From contig JAJHQT010000044.1 of the NCBI GenBank assembly GCA_020833205.1, positions 1 to 7,298 of the forward strand: a DNA stretch of 7,298 nucleotides, in the 5' to 3' direction. This DNA is from Pyrobaculum sp. GTDB taxonomy: Archaea > Thermoproteota > Thermoprotei > Thermoproteales > Thermoproteaceae. Below the pieces are notes generated by a model. It saw only the letters and a program-made list of their open reading frames with translations. It did no database searches and was not told where the DNA came from. Both the position numbers and the translations under genes were made by a program. Shown here piece after piece: positions 1-5,246 of this stretch (position 1 is the first letter of the stretch; each line of letters begins with the position of its first letter).

Positions 1-1
1 C

Positions 2-34
2 GTCAAAGACTTGTTAGACGCTGTCGCTAGCTAG
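2..34 (+). CDS. possible 3' end of an upstream plus-strand gene (partial)
   Basis: One frame reads VKDLLDAVAS and then TAG, entering from the left edge of the window. The residues look like an ordinary helical protein C-terminus, and the placement would make this gene convergent with the reductase at 113-1075. Ten codons cannot identify a family, and a chance open frame of this length is common, so this is only a suggestion. Confidence 0.25.
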   Translation, partial: VKDLLDAVAS

Positions 35-112
35 CCTTCGCCCCGACAGAAGACTATTATAGAGTTTTACAGATACATCCTTTAGGTGCGATATATTCCA
101 CCGAAGGAGCTG

Positions 113-1075
113 TTATTTTGCTGCTTTCCAGTCCACAAGAGAGGTGACGGGTCTCCCCCTTAGCTTCATTACATAGGCGGTGGCAGATAGGGCAGCGGCT
201 ACCCCCATGGCAGCTGATATGACCGCTTGCTTGTAGGGATATGCCACGATGTCGCCTGCGGCGAAGACGCCTGGCGTCTTTGTTTTGCCTTCCCAATCGG
301 CAATTATTTCACCGCGTTCATTAAGTTCCACCAGGTGACGTACGAAGTCGCTCTTAGTCACGTAGCCCACCTCGATGAACACCGCCGCGGCGGGCAACTC
401 CTGTGCTTCTCCAGTCTTTTTGTTCCTCACCACCACGGCTTTGACCTTGGTGTCGCCCTTGATCTCCACGACTTCGCTGTTTGGCATAAACACAGCCTTC
501 CCCAGTCGTTTGGCTTGTTCAATAAACTCCTCGTCGTGAATCGGCTTGTCGGAGGGGAATATCCAGTAAAACTTGCTGGCCACCGAAGACAAGATGGTGA
601 CTGGCTCTCTGGCTAAGTCGCCCCAGCTGACTAACGCCACGTCTTGGCCTTTGAAAAACGGCGCGTCGCAGATGGTGCAGTAGGACACTCCCTTGTTTTT
701 GAATCTAGCCTCTCCAGGGACGTTGAGCTCCTTGGGGGTCTTCCCAAAGGCTAAGATCACCGCCAAGCTTCTATACTCGTCGCCTCCTTCTGTCTTGACT
801 ACAAACACATCGCCTTCTTTCTCTATGGTCTTCACCTCGTCGAATATGATTTCCGCTCCGAAGGTTCTCGCCTGTTGCTCCACGCGCTTGGCGAGCTCAG
901 GCCCCGAGATCTTAGGTATGGCGGGGTAGTTCTCGATAAGAGTTGTCATATTGAGCTGACCTCCCAAATCTTTACTTATGACAAGCGTCTTTAGGCGTTG
1001 TCTCGCGGCGTAGAGCGCCGCTGAGAGGCCGGCTATACCCGCGCCAACTATGATCACGTCGTAATCGGCTTGCAT
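113..1075 (-). CDS. trxB: thioredoxin-reductase-like FAD flavoprotein with degenerate NAD(P)H site
   Basis: A 320-residue member of the low-molecular-weight thioredoxin reductase family, a cytoplasmic FAD enzyme that reduces thioredoxin-like proteins through a redox cysteine pair. Visible motifs are the N-terminal dinucleotide-binding GAGIAG (residues 11-16), the LGGQ segment (38-40), the CTIC disulfide (Cys133, Cys136), and the C-terminal FAD motif FAAGD (271-275) followed by YKQAV. The second Rossmann motif, normally GGGxSA or similar, reads VSWGDLAREP (149-158). The HRR that binds the NADPH 2'-phosphate is also missing; the region reads YWIFPSDKP. NADPH use is therefore doubtful, and ferredoxin or another donor is possible, as reported for some archaeal and clostridial relatives. 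I chose ATG 1075 because the Rossmann strand begins five codons later and an A/T-rich box lies about 25 bp upstream; in-frame ATGs at 1096 and 1150 would add unconserved-looking residues. It appears to be monocistronic. Fold and family are secure; the electron donor is inferred. Confidence 0.93.
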   Translation of the reverse strand: MQADYDVIIVGAGIAGLSAALYAARQRLKTLVISKDLGGQLNMTTLIENYPAIPKISGPELAKRVEQQARTFGAEIIFDEVKTIEKEGDVFVVKTEGGDEYRSLAVILAFGKTPKELNVPGEARFKNKGVSYCTICDAPFFKGQDVALVSWGDLAREPVTILSSVASKFYWIFPSDKPIHDEEFIEQAKRLGKAVFMPNSEVVEIKGDTKVKAVVVRNKKTGEAQELPAAAVFIEVGYVTKSDFVRHLVELNERGEIIADWEGKTKTPGVFAAGDIVAYPYKQAVISAAMGVAAALSATAYVMKLRGRPVTSLVDWKAAK

Positions 1076-1094
1076 GACAGCTTTCCCGACAACC

Positions 1095-1111
1095 ATTTTT
1101 AACGTTTTTAG
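1095..1111 (-). promoter_or_regulatory. TATA-like promoter of the reductase gene
   Basis: Read on the minus strand the segment is CCTAAAAACGTTAAAAAT. The GTTAAAAA part is centred about 25 bp upstream of ATG 1075, the spacing expected for TBP/TFB-directed initiation at or next to the start codon, so the mRNA would be leaderless or nearly so. The assignment rests on sequence and spacing only. Confidence 0.55.
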
Positions 1112-1247
1112 GCGCCAAAAGCCACGAAGAAAATCAGAAAACATGCGCATCGTGTTCCCTTTCTGCTCCCCGCCGCCTTATGGTGCAGAAAAAATGCCTA
1201 GTGCCGCGGCTGGCGTTGGTTATGTTTCTACTTTCGTTTTTCCGCGT

Positions 1248-1621
1248 ATGCTTAGAGAGATATTCACCAAGGCGACATGCGAAGCGGACGTGAAGCCGGG
1301 GCGCGTCCTCCACGAGGCGCTTCGGCACGCCAAGAGGTGGCACGCCACCTCGACAAAAACATCGCCGGGCAAGTCGTGCGGTGTGTAGAGCGTCCGTGGG
1401 GCAAGGCGACGTTTAGCCCCGGCTTCGCCGTGGAGTTCTCGGCCAAGACGCCGGAGCTGGAAGCCCGCGCAGAGGGGGCAGGCGGAGACGTATACGCCGG
1501 CGGGAAGCCGGTTCCCCTTGACAAAAGGGCGCACCGACTTAAGAGGTTGGTCGTAAAGACTTGGCGTATAGACTCCTGGTTGAACACACACAGAGAAGAA
1601 CCGTGCATAGTACGTCAATAA
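1248..1621 (+). pseudogene. hypothetical small gene, readable only with a -1 frameshift
   Basis: I do not recognise this family. From ATG 1248 one frame gives MLREIFTKATCEADVKPGR and onward through EALRHAKRW, with GC-rich third codon positions, but it stops at TAG 1386-1388. The frame one base back then carries protein-like sequence such as VVRCVERPWGKATFSPGF, PELEARAEGAGGDVYAGG and KRAHRLKRLVVKTWRIDSWL, ending at TAA 1619-1621. Both frames are open across 1355-1359, a run of five A. There a lysine AAA codon could slip back one base onto AAA, or one base has been lost or gained. Joined, the product would be about 124 residues, with no signal peptide or membrane segment. A T6 tract starts 5 bp after the stop, which supports plus-strand transcription. 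An opposite-strand frame (1220-1618) is also open, so even the strand is not certain. It may be a decayed gene, a frameshifted gene or a sequencing error. Confidence 0.33.
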
Positions 1622-1623
1622 CT

Positions 1624-1638
1624 CCCTTTTTTCCTTTC
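1624..1638 (+). terminator. T-rich archaeal-type terminator tract
   Basis: A pyrimidine tract with six consecutive T (1627-1632) and a further TTT (1635-1637) lies immediately after the TAA at 1619-1621. Crenarchaeal transcripts commonly end in such oligo-T tracts without an obligatory hairpin. It would end the putative small plus-strand transcript and insulate the ribosomal operon downstream. Confidence 0.4.
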
Positions 1639-1640
1639 AG

Positions 1641-1800
1641 CTACAGGCCTCCAGCACTGGCCGTCCCCTGGGACCGACCCCCTCGGCGCTTTCAGTTGAG
1701 ACGCCCACGTCTCTTCTGCCGTCTCCCCGACCTCCCCCAGCCGACACCTAGCCGTCGTCCTCCAGCTCGTCTCTGTGCACCGCGCCGTGACGGCTGCGTT
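1641..1800. other. gene-free GC-rich stretch with hairpin potential
   Basis: No credible coding frame is seen here. The plus strand is rich in C and T, so the minus strand is purine-rich, as archaeal non-coding RNAs often are. Inverted repeats include AGCCGTC (1750-1756) with GACGGCT (1789-1795), the hairpin AGACGCCCACGTCT (1700-1713), and GTCCCCTGGGAC (1663-1674) flanked by pairable GGCC and GACC. I could not match it to SRP RNA, RNase P RNA, tRNA or a C/D box RNA. It may be a structured RNA gene of unknown type or simply spacer. Confidence 0.25.
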
Positions 1801-1810
1801 GTGCTAGATA

Positions 1811-1822
1811 AAGCTTATAAAC
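1811..1822 (+). promoter_or_regulatory. TATA box of the rps19-rps17-xpf operon
   Basis: The sequence AAGCTTATAAAC contains a strong archaeal TATA element (CTTATAAA, 1814-1821) centred about 26 bp before ATG 1843, with an A-containing stretch (GATAA) where the TFB element would lie. Initiation is predicted at or within a few bases of the start codon, giving a leaderless first gene. The element also reads as TTTATAAGCTTTAT on the other strand, so weak divergent transcription into 1641-1800 is conceivable. Confidence 0.7.
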
Positions 1823-1842
1823 TGTGTCAATAGGCCGCATCA

Positions 1843-2319
1843 ATGTCTTCAAAAGAGCAGGAGGCGCAGAAGGGGAAACAGGGGTGGATTACGCCTGCTG
1901 TCATTCCGCCAGAGGAGTGGGGCACCTTTAGGTATAGGGGAAAGACCTTGGAGGAGTTACTTAACATGTCTATGGATGAGTTTATCAAACTCCTCCCGGC
2001 GCGCCAGAGGAGGAGTTTGAAGCGCGGCCTTAAGCCTGAACATAGAAAACTGCTGGAGAGGATTAGGAAGGCGAAACGTCTGGCGGCCCAGGGAAAGAAG
2101 GTGACGATTAAGACCCACAGCAGAGACATGATAATACTGCCCGAGATGGTGGGTCTTACGATTCATGTCTACAACGGGATTACGTACATACCTGTCTTCA
2201 TCTCGCCTTGGCACATAGGACACTACCTCGGCGAATTTGCCCTCACTACGAAGATTGTGCAACACGGCGAACCTGGACTGAAGGCGACAAGATCGTCACT
2301 ACACATAGCTGCGAAGTAG
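1843..2319 (+). CDS. rps19: 30S ribosomal protein uS19 (S19)
   Basis: A 158-residue archaeal uS19, a protein of the 30S subunit head that contacts the A-site finger of the large subunit and lies near the decoding region. The conserved core is clear: [12 protein letters not shown] near residue 30, RRSLKRGL near 66, the [14 protein letters not shown] block at about 91-104, then HVYNG, and [10 protein letters not shown] near the C-terminus. It has the extended N-terminal region seen in archaeal and eukaryotic forms and is full length for crenarchaea. ATG 1843 is preceded by a TATA box at leaderless spacing and by no ribosome-binding site. It heads an operon: the S17 start follows its stop after a single base. 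Confidence in identity is very high. Confidence 0.97.
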   Translation: MSSKEQEAQKGKQGWITPAVIPPEEWGTFRYRGKTLEELLNMSMDEFIKLLPARQRRSLKRGLKPEHRKLLERIRKAKRLAAQGKKVTIKTHSRDMIILPEMVGLTIHVYNGITYIPVFISPWHIGHYLGEFALTTKIVQHGEPGLKATRSSLHIAAK

Positions 2320-2320
2320 T

Positions 2321-2758
2321 ATGACGGTGATAAAACTTCAGACGAGACCTAAAGTCGGCGACGTCGTCACTCTGCCCCAGGGCAAGAAGGTGCGTGTGAG
2401 AAACATCGGCATCCCCTACGTTCTGCCTCCTGCAGCTGTGTGCGACGACCCCCTCTGCCCGTGGCACGGCCACTTGAAGATACGTCTAAAGCTGTTGGAG
2501 GTCACGGTGGAGAAGGTCAGGATGCATAAAGCCGCCGTAGTGACCCACGAGTGGGTTCACTACATATCTAAATACAACCGCTACGAGCGCCGCCGCAGAA
2601 GGATAAGGGTGAGGGTGCCCGAGTGTATAGAGGTGAAGCCCGGCGACAAAGTCATCATCGCGGAGACCAGGCCTCTCTCCAAGACAATAGCTTGGGTCGT
2701 CATTGGGAAGAAAGAAGACGTCACAGAGTGGAAGGCCAAACACGAGACCCTCCAGTAG
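2321..2758 (+). CDS. rps17: 30S ribosomal protein uS17 (S17)
   Basis: A 145-residue archaeal uS17, a primary 16S rRNA-binding protein of the small-subunit body with an OB-fold. Diagnostic segments are the archaeal cysteine-containing loop CDDPLCPWHGHLKIR (about residues 47-61), the RNA-binding strand VVTHEWVHYISKYNRYERR (about 73-91), and the C-terminal GDKVIIAETRPLSKTIAWVVI. It is longer than many euryarchaeal homologues (about 110-115 residues) through an N-terminal extension and a short C-terminal one, which fits Thermoproteales. ATG 2321 is one base after the uS19 stop, so translation is probably coupled. Its TAG stop shares a base with the GTG start of the XPF nuclease. No internal promoter is evident. 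Identity is secure. Confidence 0.97.
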   Translation: MTVIKLQTRPKVGDVVTLPQGKKVRVRNIGIPYVLPPAAVCDDPLCPWHGHLKIRLKLLEVTVEKVRMHKAAVVTHEWVHYISKYNRYERRRRRIRVRVPECIEVKPGDKVIIAETRPLSKTIAWVVIGKKEDVTEWKAKHETLQ

Positions 2759-3594
2759 TGCGCAACCCAGTAGTTCTTGTCGACACAAGGGAACACGCAG
2801 AAGAGGTAATACGACACATTAAGGAGTCCGGTTGCGGCGTCGTAAAGACTAAGCTCGAAGTGGGCGACTATGTAGCCGGCAGATTTGTCTTCGAGAGGAA
2901 GAGCGTAAACGACTTCATAAACTCCATAATCGATGGACGGCTCTTCGACCAAGCCATGCGTCTCCGGGGGCTTGATCTAAAGCCTGCGATAGTGGTAGAG
3001 GGCGACTTATGGAGAGAGCTCAAGCATAGGAAGATTTCGCCAAATGCCGTCTTAGGCGCACAGCTGGTCCTCCACAGCATGGACATAGGCGTTGTGTATA
3101 CAGAAGACAAGACGCAAACCGGCGTTCTTCTGTGTCTAGCCGCCAAGAGGGAGACTAAAAGGGGCATCAAGACTCCCTCCGTCAAGAAAAAGACAGACAT
3201 AAAGACCTTGCAGATCGCACTGCTTGCCTCTCTGCCCGGCATAGGCCCTAGACGCGCCGAAGAGCTTCTCAAGAAATATGGAACGCCGCTAAACGCGTTG
3301 CTCAACTACAAGTCGTGGGAAATCGACGAGAAACGACATGTTATAATCAAACGAGTGCTTGAGACGCCCTACGGCGCCTCCTCCTCACTGGATGACTTCA
3401 TAGAGACCAACGCCACCCGGCGCCCCCCTTCTGCGTCTCCCGCCGTCCCTCCAGATGCTGGAAACCTTCTCGAGGCAGGTGACGGGTTGGGGCGCCTCTC
3501 GTCCTCTTCAACGCGGCACAGGCCGCCCCAGGCGGCTGACGACTCAAGTCGGACTGACCCAGACTCCTCCCGGCAGTCTCAATCCAATGGATGA
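2758..3594 (+). CDS. xpf: XPF/ERCC4-family structure-specific endonuclease, with an extended C-terminal tail
   Basis: A short crenarchaeal XPF: a 3'-flap and fork endonuclease that in relatives works as a homodimer with PCNA in DNA repair. The nuclease domain shows VDTRE (residues 8-12), GDYV (36-39) and the metal-binding ERKSVND (46-52). The tandem helix-hairpin-helix domain includes LPGIGPRRAEELL (159-171). SSSLDDFI (208-215) resembles a PCNA-interacting motif, with serine where glutamine is usual. There is no helicase domain, as expected in crenarchaea. GTG 2758 is chosen because it starts just before the VDTRE strand and overlaps the uS17 stop by one base; the in-frame ATG at 2623 would overlap uS17 extensively. 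Oddity: family members end near 220-250 residues, often at the PCNA motif, but this frame runs to 278 through a Ser/Pro/Arg-rich tail that looks non-native. The nuclease call is firm; the end of the functional protein is uncertain. Confidence 0.93.
   Translation: MRNPVVLVDTREHAEEVIRHIKESGCGVVKTKLEVGDYVAGRFVFERKSVNDFINSIIDGRLFDQAMRLRGLDLKPAIVVEGDLWRELKHRKISPNAVLGAQLVLHSMDIGVVYTEDKTQTGVLLCLAAKRETKRGIKTPSVKKKTDIKTLQIALLASLPGIGPRRAEELLKKYGTPLNALLNYKSWEIDEKRHVIIKRVLETPYGASSSLDDFIETNATRRPPSASPAVPPDAGNLLEAGDGLGRLSSSSTRHRPPQAADDSSRTDPDSSRQSQSNG
3451..3536. repeat. cluster of perfect hairpins in the xpf 3' tail
   Basis: Three inverted repeats follow one another. TCCAG and CTGGA surround ATG (starting at 3450). 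GAGGC (3472-3476) pairs with GCCTC (3494-3498). GCCGCC (3522-3527) pairs with GGCGGC (3531-3536) across a three-base loop. This lies inside the low-complexity extension of the xpf frame. It could be RNA structure at the operon 3' end, an antisense RNA, or a remnant of inserted DNA. Confidence 0.4.
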
Positions 3595-3603
3595 GCTTTT
3601 TAA
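3594..3603 (+). terminator. possible terminator of the rps19-rps17-xpf operon
   Basis: Five T (3597-3601) follow the xpf TGA within a few bases, and hairpin-rich DNA lies just upstream. The tract is short, so this is a modest call. The remaining bases up to the convergent glycosidase stop at 3712 show no gene, and I see no T-tract on the minus strand for the other operon. Confidence 0.35.
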
Positions 3604-3711
3604 CGCGACTTCGCTTACGGTTGTAAATTGGCGTTCCGCCGCCTCTGTATGAAGTGGGGGAGCTTTTGAGTGGCGATCTTGTAGTCATACTCTTACTAAC
3701 GCGCCGTAGCC

Positions 3712-4821
3712 TCAACCACTTGTTCTGGCGCGTTTGTCGTCTCTGCCTAGCAGTAGGGAGATGCGCCACTCGAGACCGAGGTCGACCTCCTCCAGAGCAC
3801 AGAGGGGAGGATTCTCTAGAGTGGCTCTAAAAACTTCGGCCAGCGGGGTGGGGACTCTCCTGGTCCCCACCACGTCTACCAAGGCGAAGAAGGGCTGGTA
3901 GCCCAGCCCCCACTCGTAGCCGTGTAGAAAGCTCCACCAGATGGCCACGGCGGCGTTGACCTCCTTCAGCACCGAGGCCATGGCGCATAGGTACCTATAC
4001 CTCAACTCCCCGTCTCTAGTGGCTATTCCGAACTCAGTCACCGCAAGTGGAGTAGGCGCCTTAATCTCTGCCAAACTCCGTGGCCTAAGTATAAACCTAA
4101 GCGCAAAGTCCTCATACCTCCCCACCACGTAGAAATTTACAGAGGTATAGTCCATCTCTTTAAACATGTCCATATACTTCATAACTTGCCTATTGAGAAG
4201 ATACGTCACCGGCGTAAACACCGGATTCTTCGCCTCAAATTTTATAAATGAGTATGTAAACGATGCCTTTATGCCGTACCTCTTCAACACATCTCTTGCC
4301 TCCATGATCACCTCCTCAACGGCTTGCGATGACCTTCTCATGTGTTTAAGCGCTAGAAACCCGTAGGGAGGCAAGTCGCCTCTTATATATGCCAGGTAGG
4401 TATACATGTTCGGCTCGTTGAAGATAAGCGCTACGTCGATCAAGTCGCCAAGCTCCCTAGCCACGTGCTCCACATAGGCAAGAAAACGCTGACCCACTTC
4501 TTTAGATTCCCACCCGCCGTACCTCCACACCCACCTCGGATTTGTAAAGTGGTGAAGAGTAACCCAAGTCCCCAGCCCCCTCTCCCGTATTGAGGAGAGG
4601 TACGTACGGAAGAGCTTGACGGCTTCCTTGTCTATGTGGCCCTCTGCCGGCTCTATCAACGCCCACTCTATTCCAGTCCTGAAGACGTCGAGACCTATCC
4701 TCTTGGCCAGGTCCAGGTCCTCCTCGTAGAAGAGCAGGTGATAGGCGCCAGGCTCGTCGGGAAGGTCGCAGTTGCAAAAACCGAAGTGTTGATAAGGAGA
4801 AACCGCGGCTCCGACGAGCAC
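3712..4821 (-). CDS. GH1-family beta-glycosidase (beta-glucosidase/beta-galactosidase type)
   Basis: A 369-residue retaining glycoside hydrolase of family 1 (TIM barrel), predicted to remove terminal beta-linked sugars from small glycosides in the cytoplasm; there is no signal peptide. The active-site set is intact: Gln11 in SPYQ, TLHHF (His91), the acid/base Glu136 in FNEP, NFY (229-231), the nucleophile Glu263 in VTEFG (usually TENG), and the sugar-binding stretch WWSFLHGYEW (295-304). It is shorter than typical GH1 enzymes (about 420-490), so some loops must be trimmed. The GTG start at 4821 begins directly at the first barrel strand and overlaps the TAG of the upstream stress gene by one base, so translation is probably coupled. 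It is last in the pgk-gap-usp operon. Family is secure; the substrate is unknown. Confidence 0.9.
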   Translation of the reverse strand: MLVGAAVSPYQHFGFCNCDLPDEPGAYHLLFYEEDLDLAKRIGLDVFRTGIEWALIEPAEGHIDKEAVKLFRTYLSSIRERGLGTWVTLHHFTNPRWVWRYGGWESKEVGQRFLAYVEHVARELGDLIDVALIFNEPNMYTYLAYIRGDLPPYGFLALKHMRRSSQAVEEVIMEARDVLKRYGIKASFTYSFIKFEAKNPVFTPVTYLLNRQVMKYMDMFKEMDYTSVNFYVVGRYEDFALRFILRPRSLAEIKAPTPLAVTEFGIATRDGELRYRYLCAMASVLKEVNAAVAIWWSFLHGYEWGLGYQPFFALVDVVGTRRVPTPLAEVFRATLENPPLCALEEVDLGLEWRISLLLGRDDKRARTSG

Positions 4822-5246
4822 TAGCGCAGGATAAGCACAGAAGTGTTAGCCGCAAGAGCCACGGCTATTGACGTGCTGTTGTAAAGCAAAGCAGAGGCGC
4901 CGTAGTAGCCTCTCGACATGAGGACAACCATGTCGTAGTTGTTCTCCGACAATTCCTTAACTATTTCAGAAGCCACAGTCTCCCCCTCACCGAGTCTCCG
5001 CACTTTGAAGGTGTGTTTAATGCCTTTCTTGCCCATATAGTCCTCTACAGTCTTCTGCAACTGCTCAGCCACAGGATCGTTTTCGCTAGAGGCCACGTAG
5101 AGGAAAACTATCTCGGCGCCGTACCTCTCGCCGAAGTCCGCGGCGACGTTCAACAACTCCTTGAGCCTAGCTGGATTCATTAGGGATATAGGTACTAATA
5201 TACGCCTAAACTTATACGCTAATTCGTAGAAAGGTTCATCTCGCAT
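4821..5246 (-). CDS. universal stress protein (UspA-like) domain protein
   Basis: A single 141-residue UspA-type domain with the alpha/beta Rossmann-like fold of nucleotide-binding stress proteins. Visible marks are the first strand RRILVPIS (14-21), the strand EIVFLYV (45-51), [12 protein letters not shown] (88-99), [10 protein letters not shown] (104-113), and the C-terminal strand SVLIL. The phosphate-binding loop reads [13 protein letters not shown] (113-125). Relatives with ATP usually have GS where this protein has Asn123-Ser124, so ATP binding is plausible but not certain. ATG 5246 overlaps the end of gap by 11 bp, with AAGGT just upstream as a possible ribosome-binding site. The stop overlaps the GH1 start. 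Position suggests a regulatory or protective role tied to glycolytic flux, but this is inference. Confidence 0.85.
   Translation of the reverse strand: MRDEPFYELAYKFRRILVPISLMNPARLKELLNVAADFGERYGAEIVFLYVASSENDPVAEQLQKTVEDYMGKKGIKHTFKVRRLGEGETVASEIVKELSENNYDMVVLMSRGYYGASALLYNSTSIAVALAANTSVLILR

Noticed and set aside
57..296. Cysteine-rich minus-strand frame over the end of the reductase gene.
   Set aside because: It is an out-of-frame shadow of the reductase coding region.
1076..1150. Longer start choices for the reductase (ATG 1150 or 1096).
   Set aside because: The added residues precede the family's usual N-terminus and would run through the promoter box.
1220..1618. An open minus-strand frame of 132 codons with a CPLC motif and a later cysteine pair.
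   Set aside because: It is poor in Glu, Asp and Lys and rich in Arg, Leu, Cys and Ser, as expected for an antisense shadow. The T-rich tract after 1621 and the purine bias favour the plus strand. It was not wholly excluded, which lowers the confidence of the plus-strand call.
1150..1842. Possible tRNA, SRP RNA or RNase P RNA in the long spacer.
   Set aside because: I found no T-loop/acceptor pairing, no SRP helix 8 motif and no clear RNase P conserved regions. A diverged short RNase P RNA cannot be excluded by eye.
2640..2665. A GATGATGA string on the minus strand resembling a C box of a C/D guide RNA.
   Set aside because: No D box (CTGA) lies within the 50-70 nt expected, and it falls inside conserved rps17 codons.
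2623..2757. An upstream ATG in frame with the XPF nuclease, giving a 323-residue product.
   Set aside because: It would overlap the conserved end of uS17 and encode Arg/His-rich residues with no family match. GTG 2758 sits exactly where the nuclease domain begins.
3647..3690. Six-base inverted repeat GTATGA/TCATAC in the gap between the convergent operons.
   Set aside because: It is short, with 32 bp between arms and no terminator T-tract or RNA motif; likely chance.
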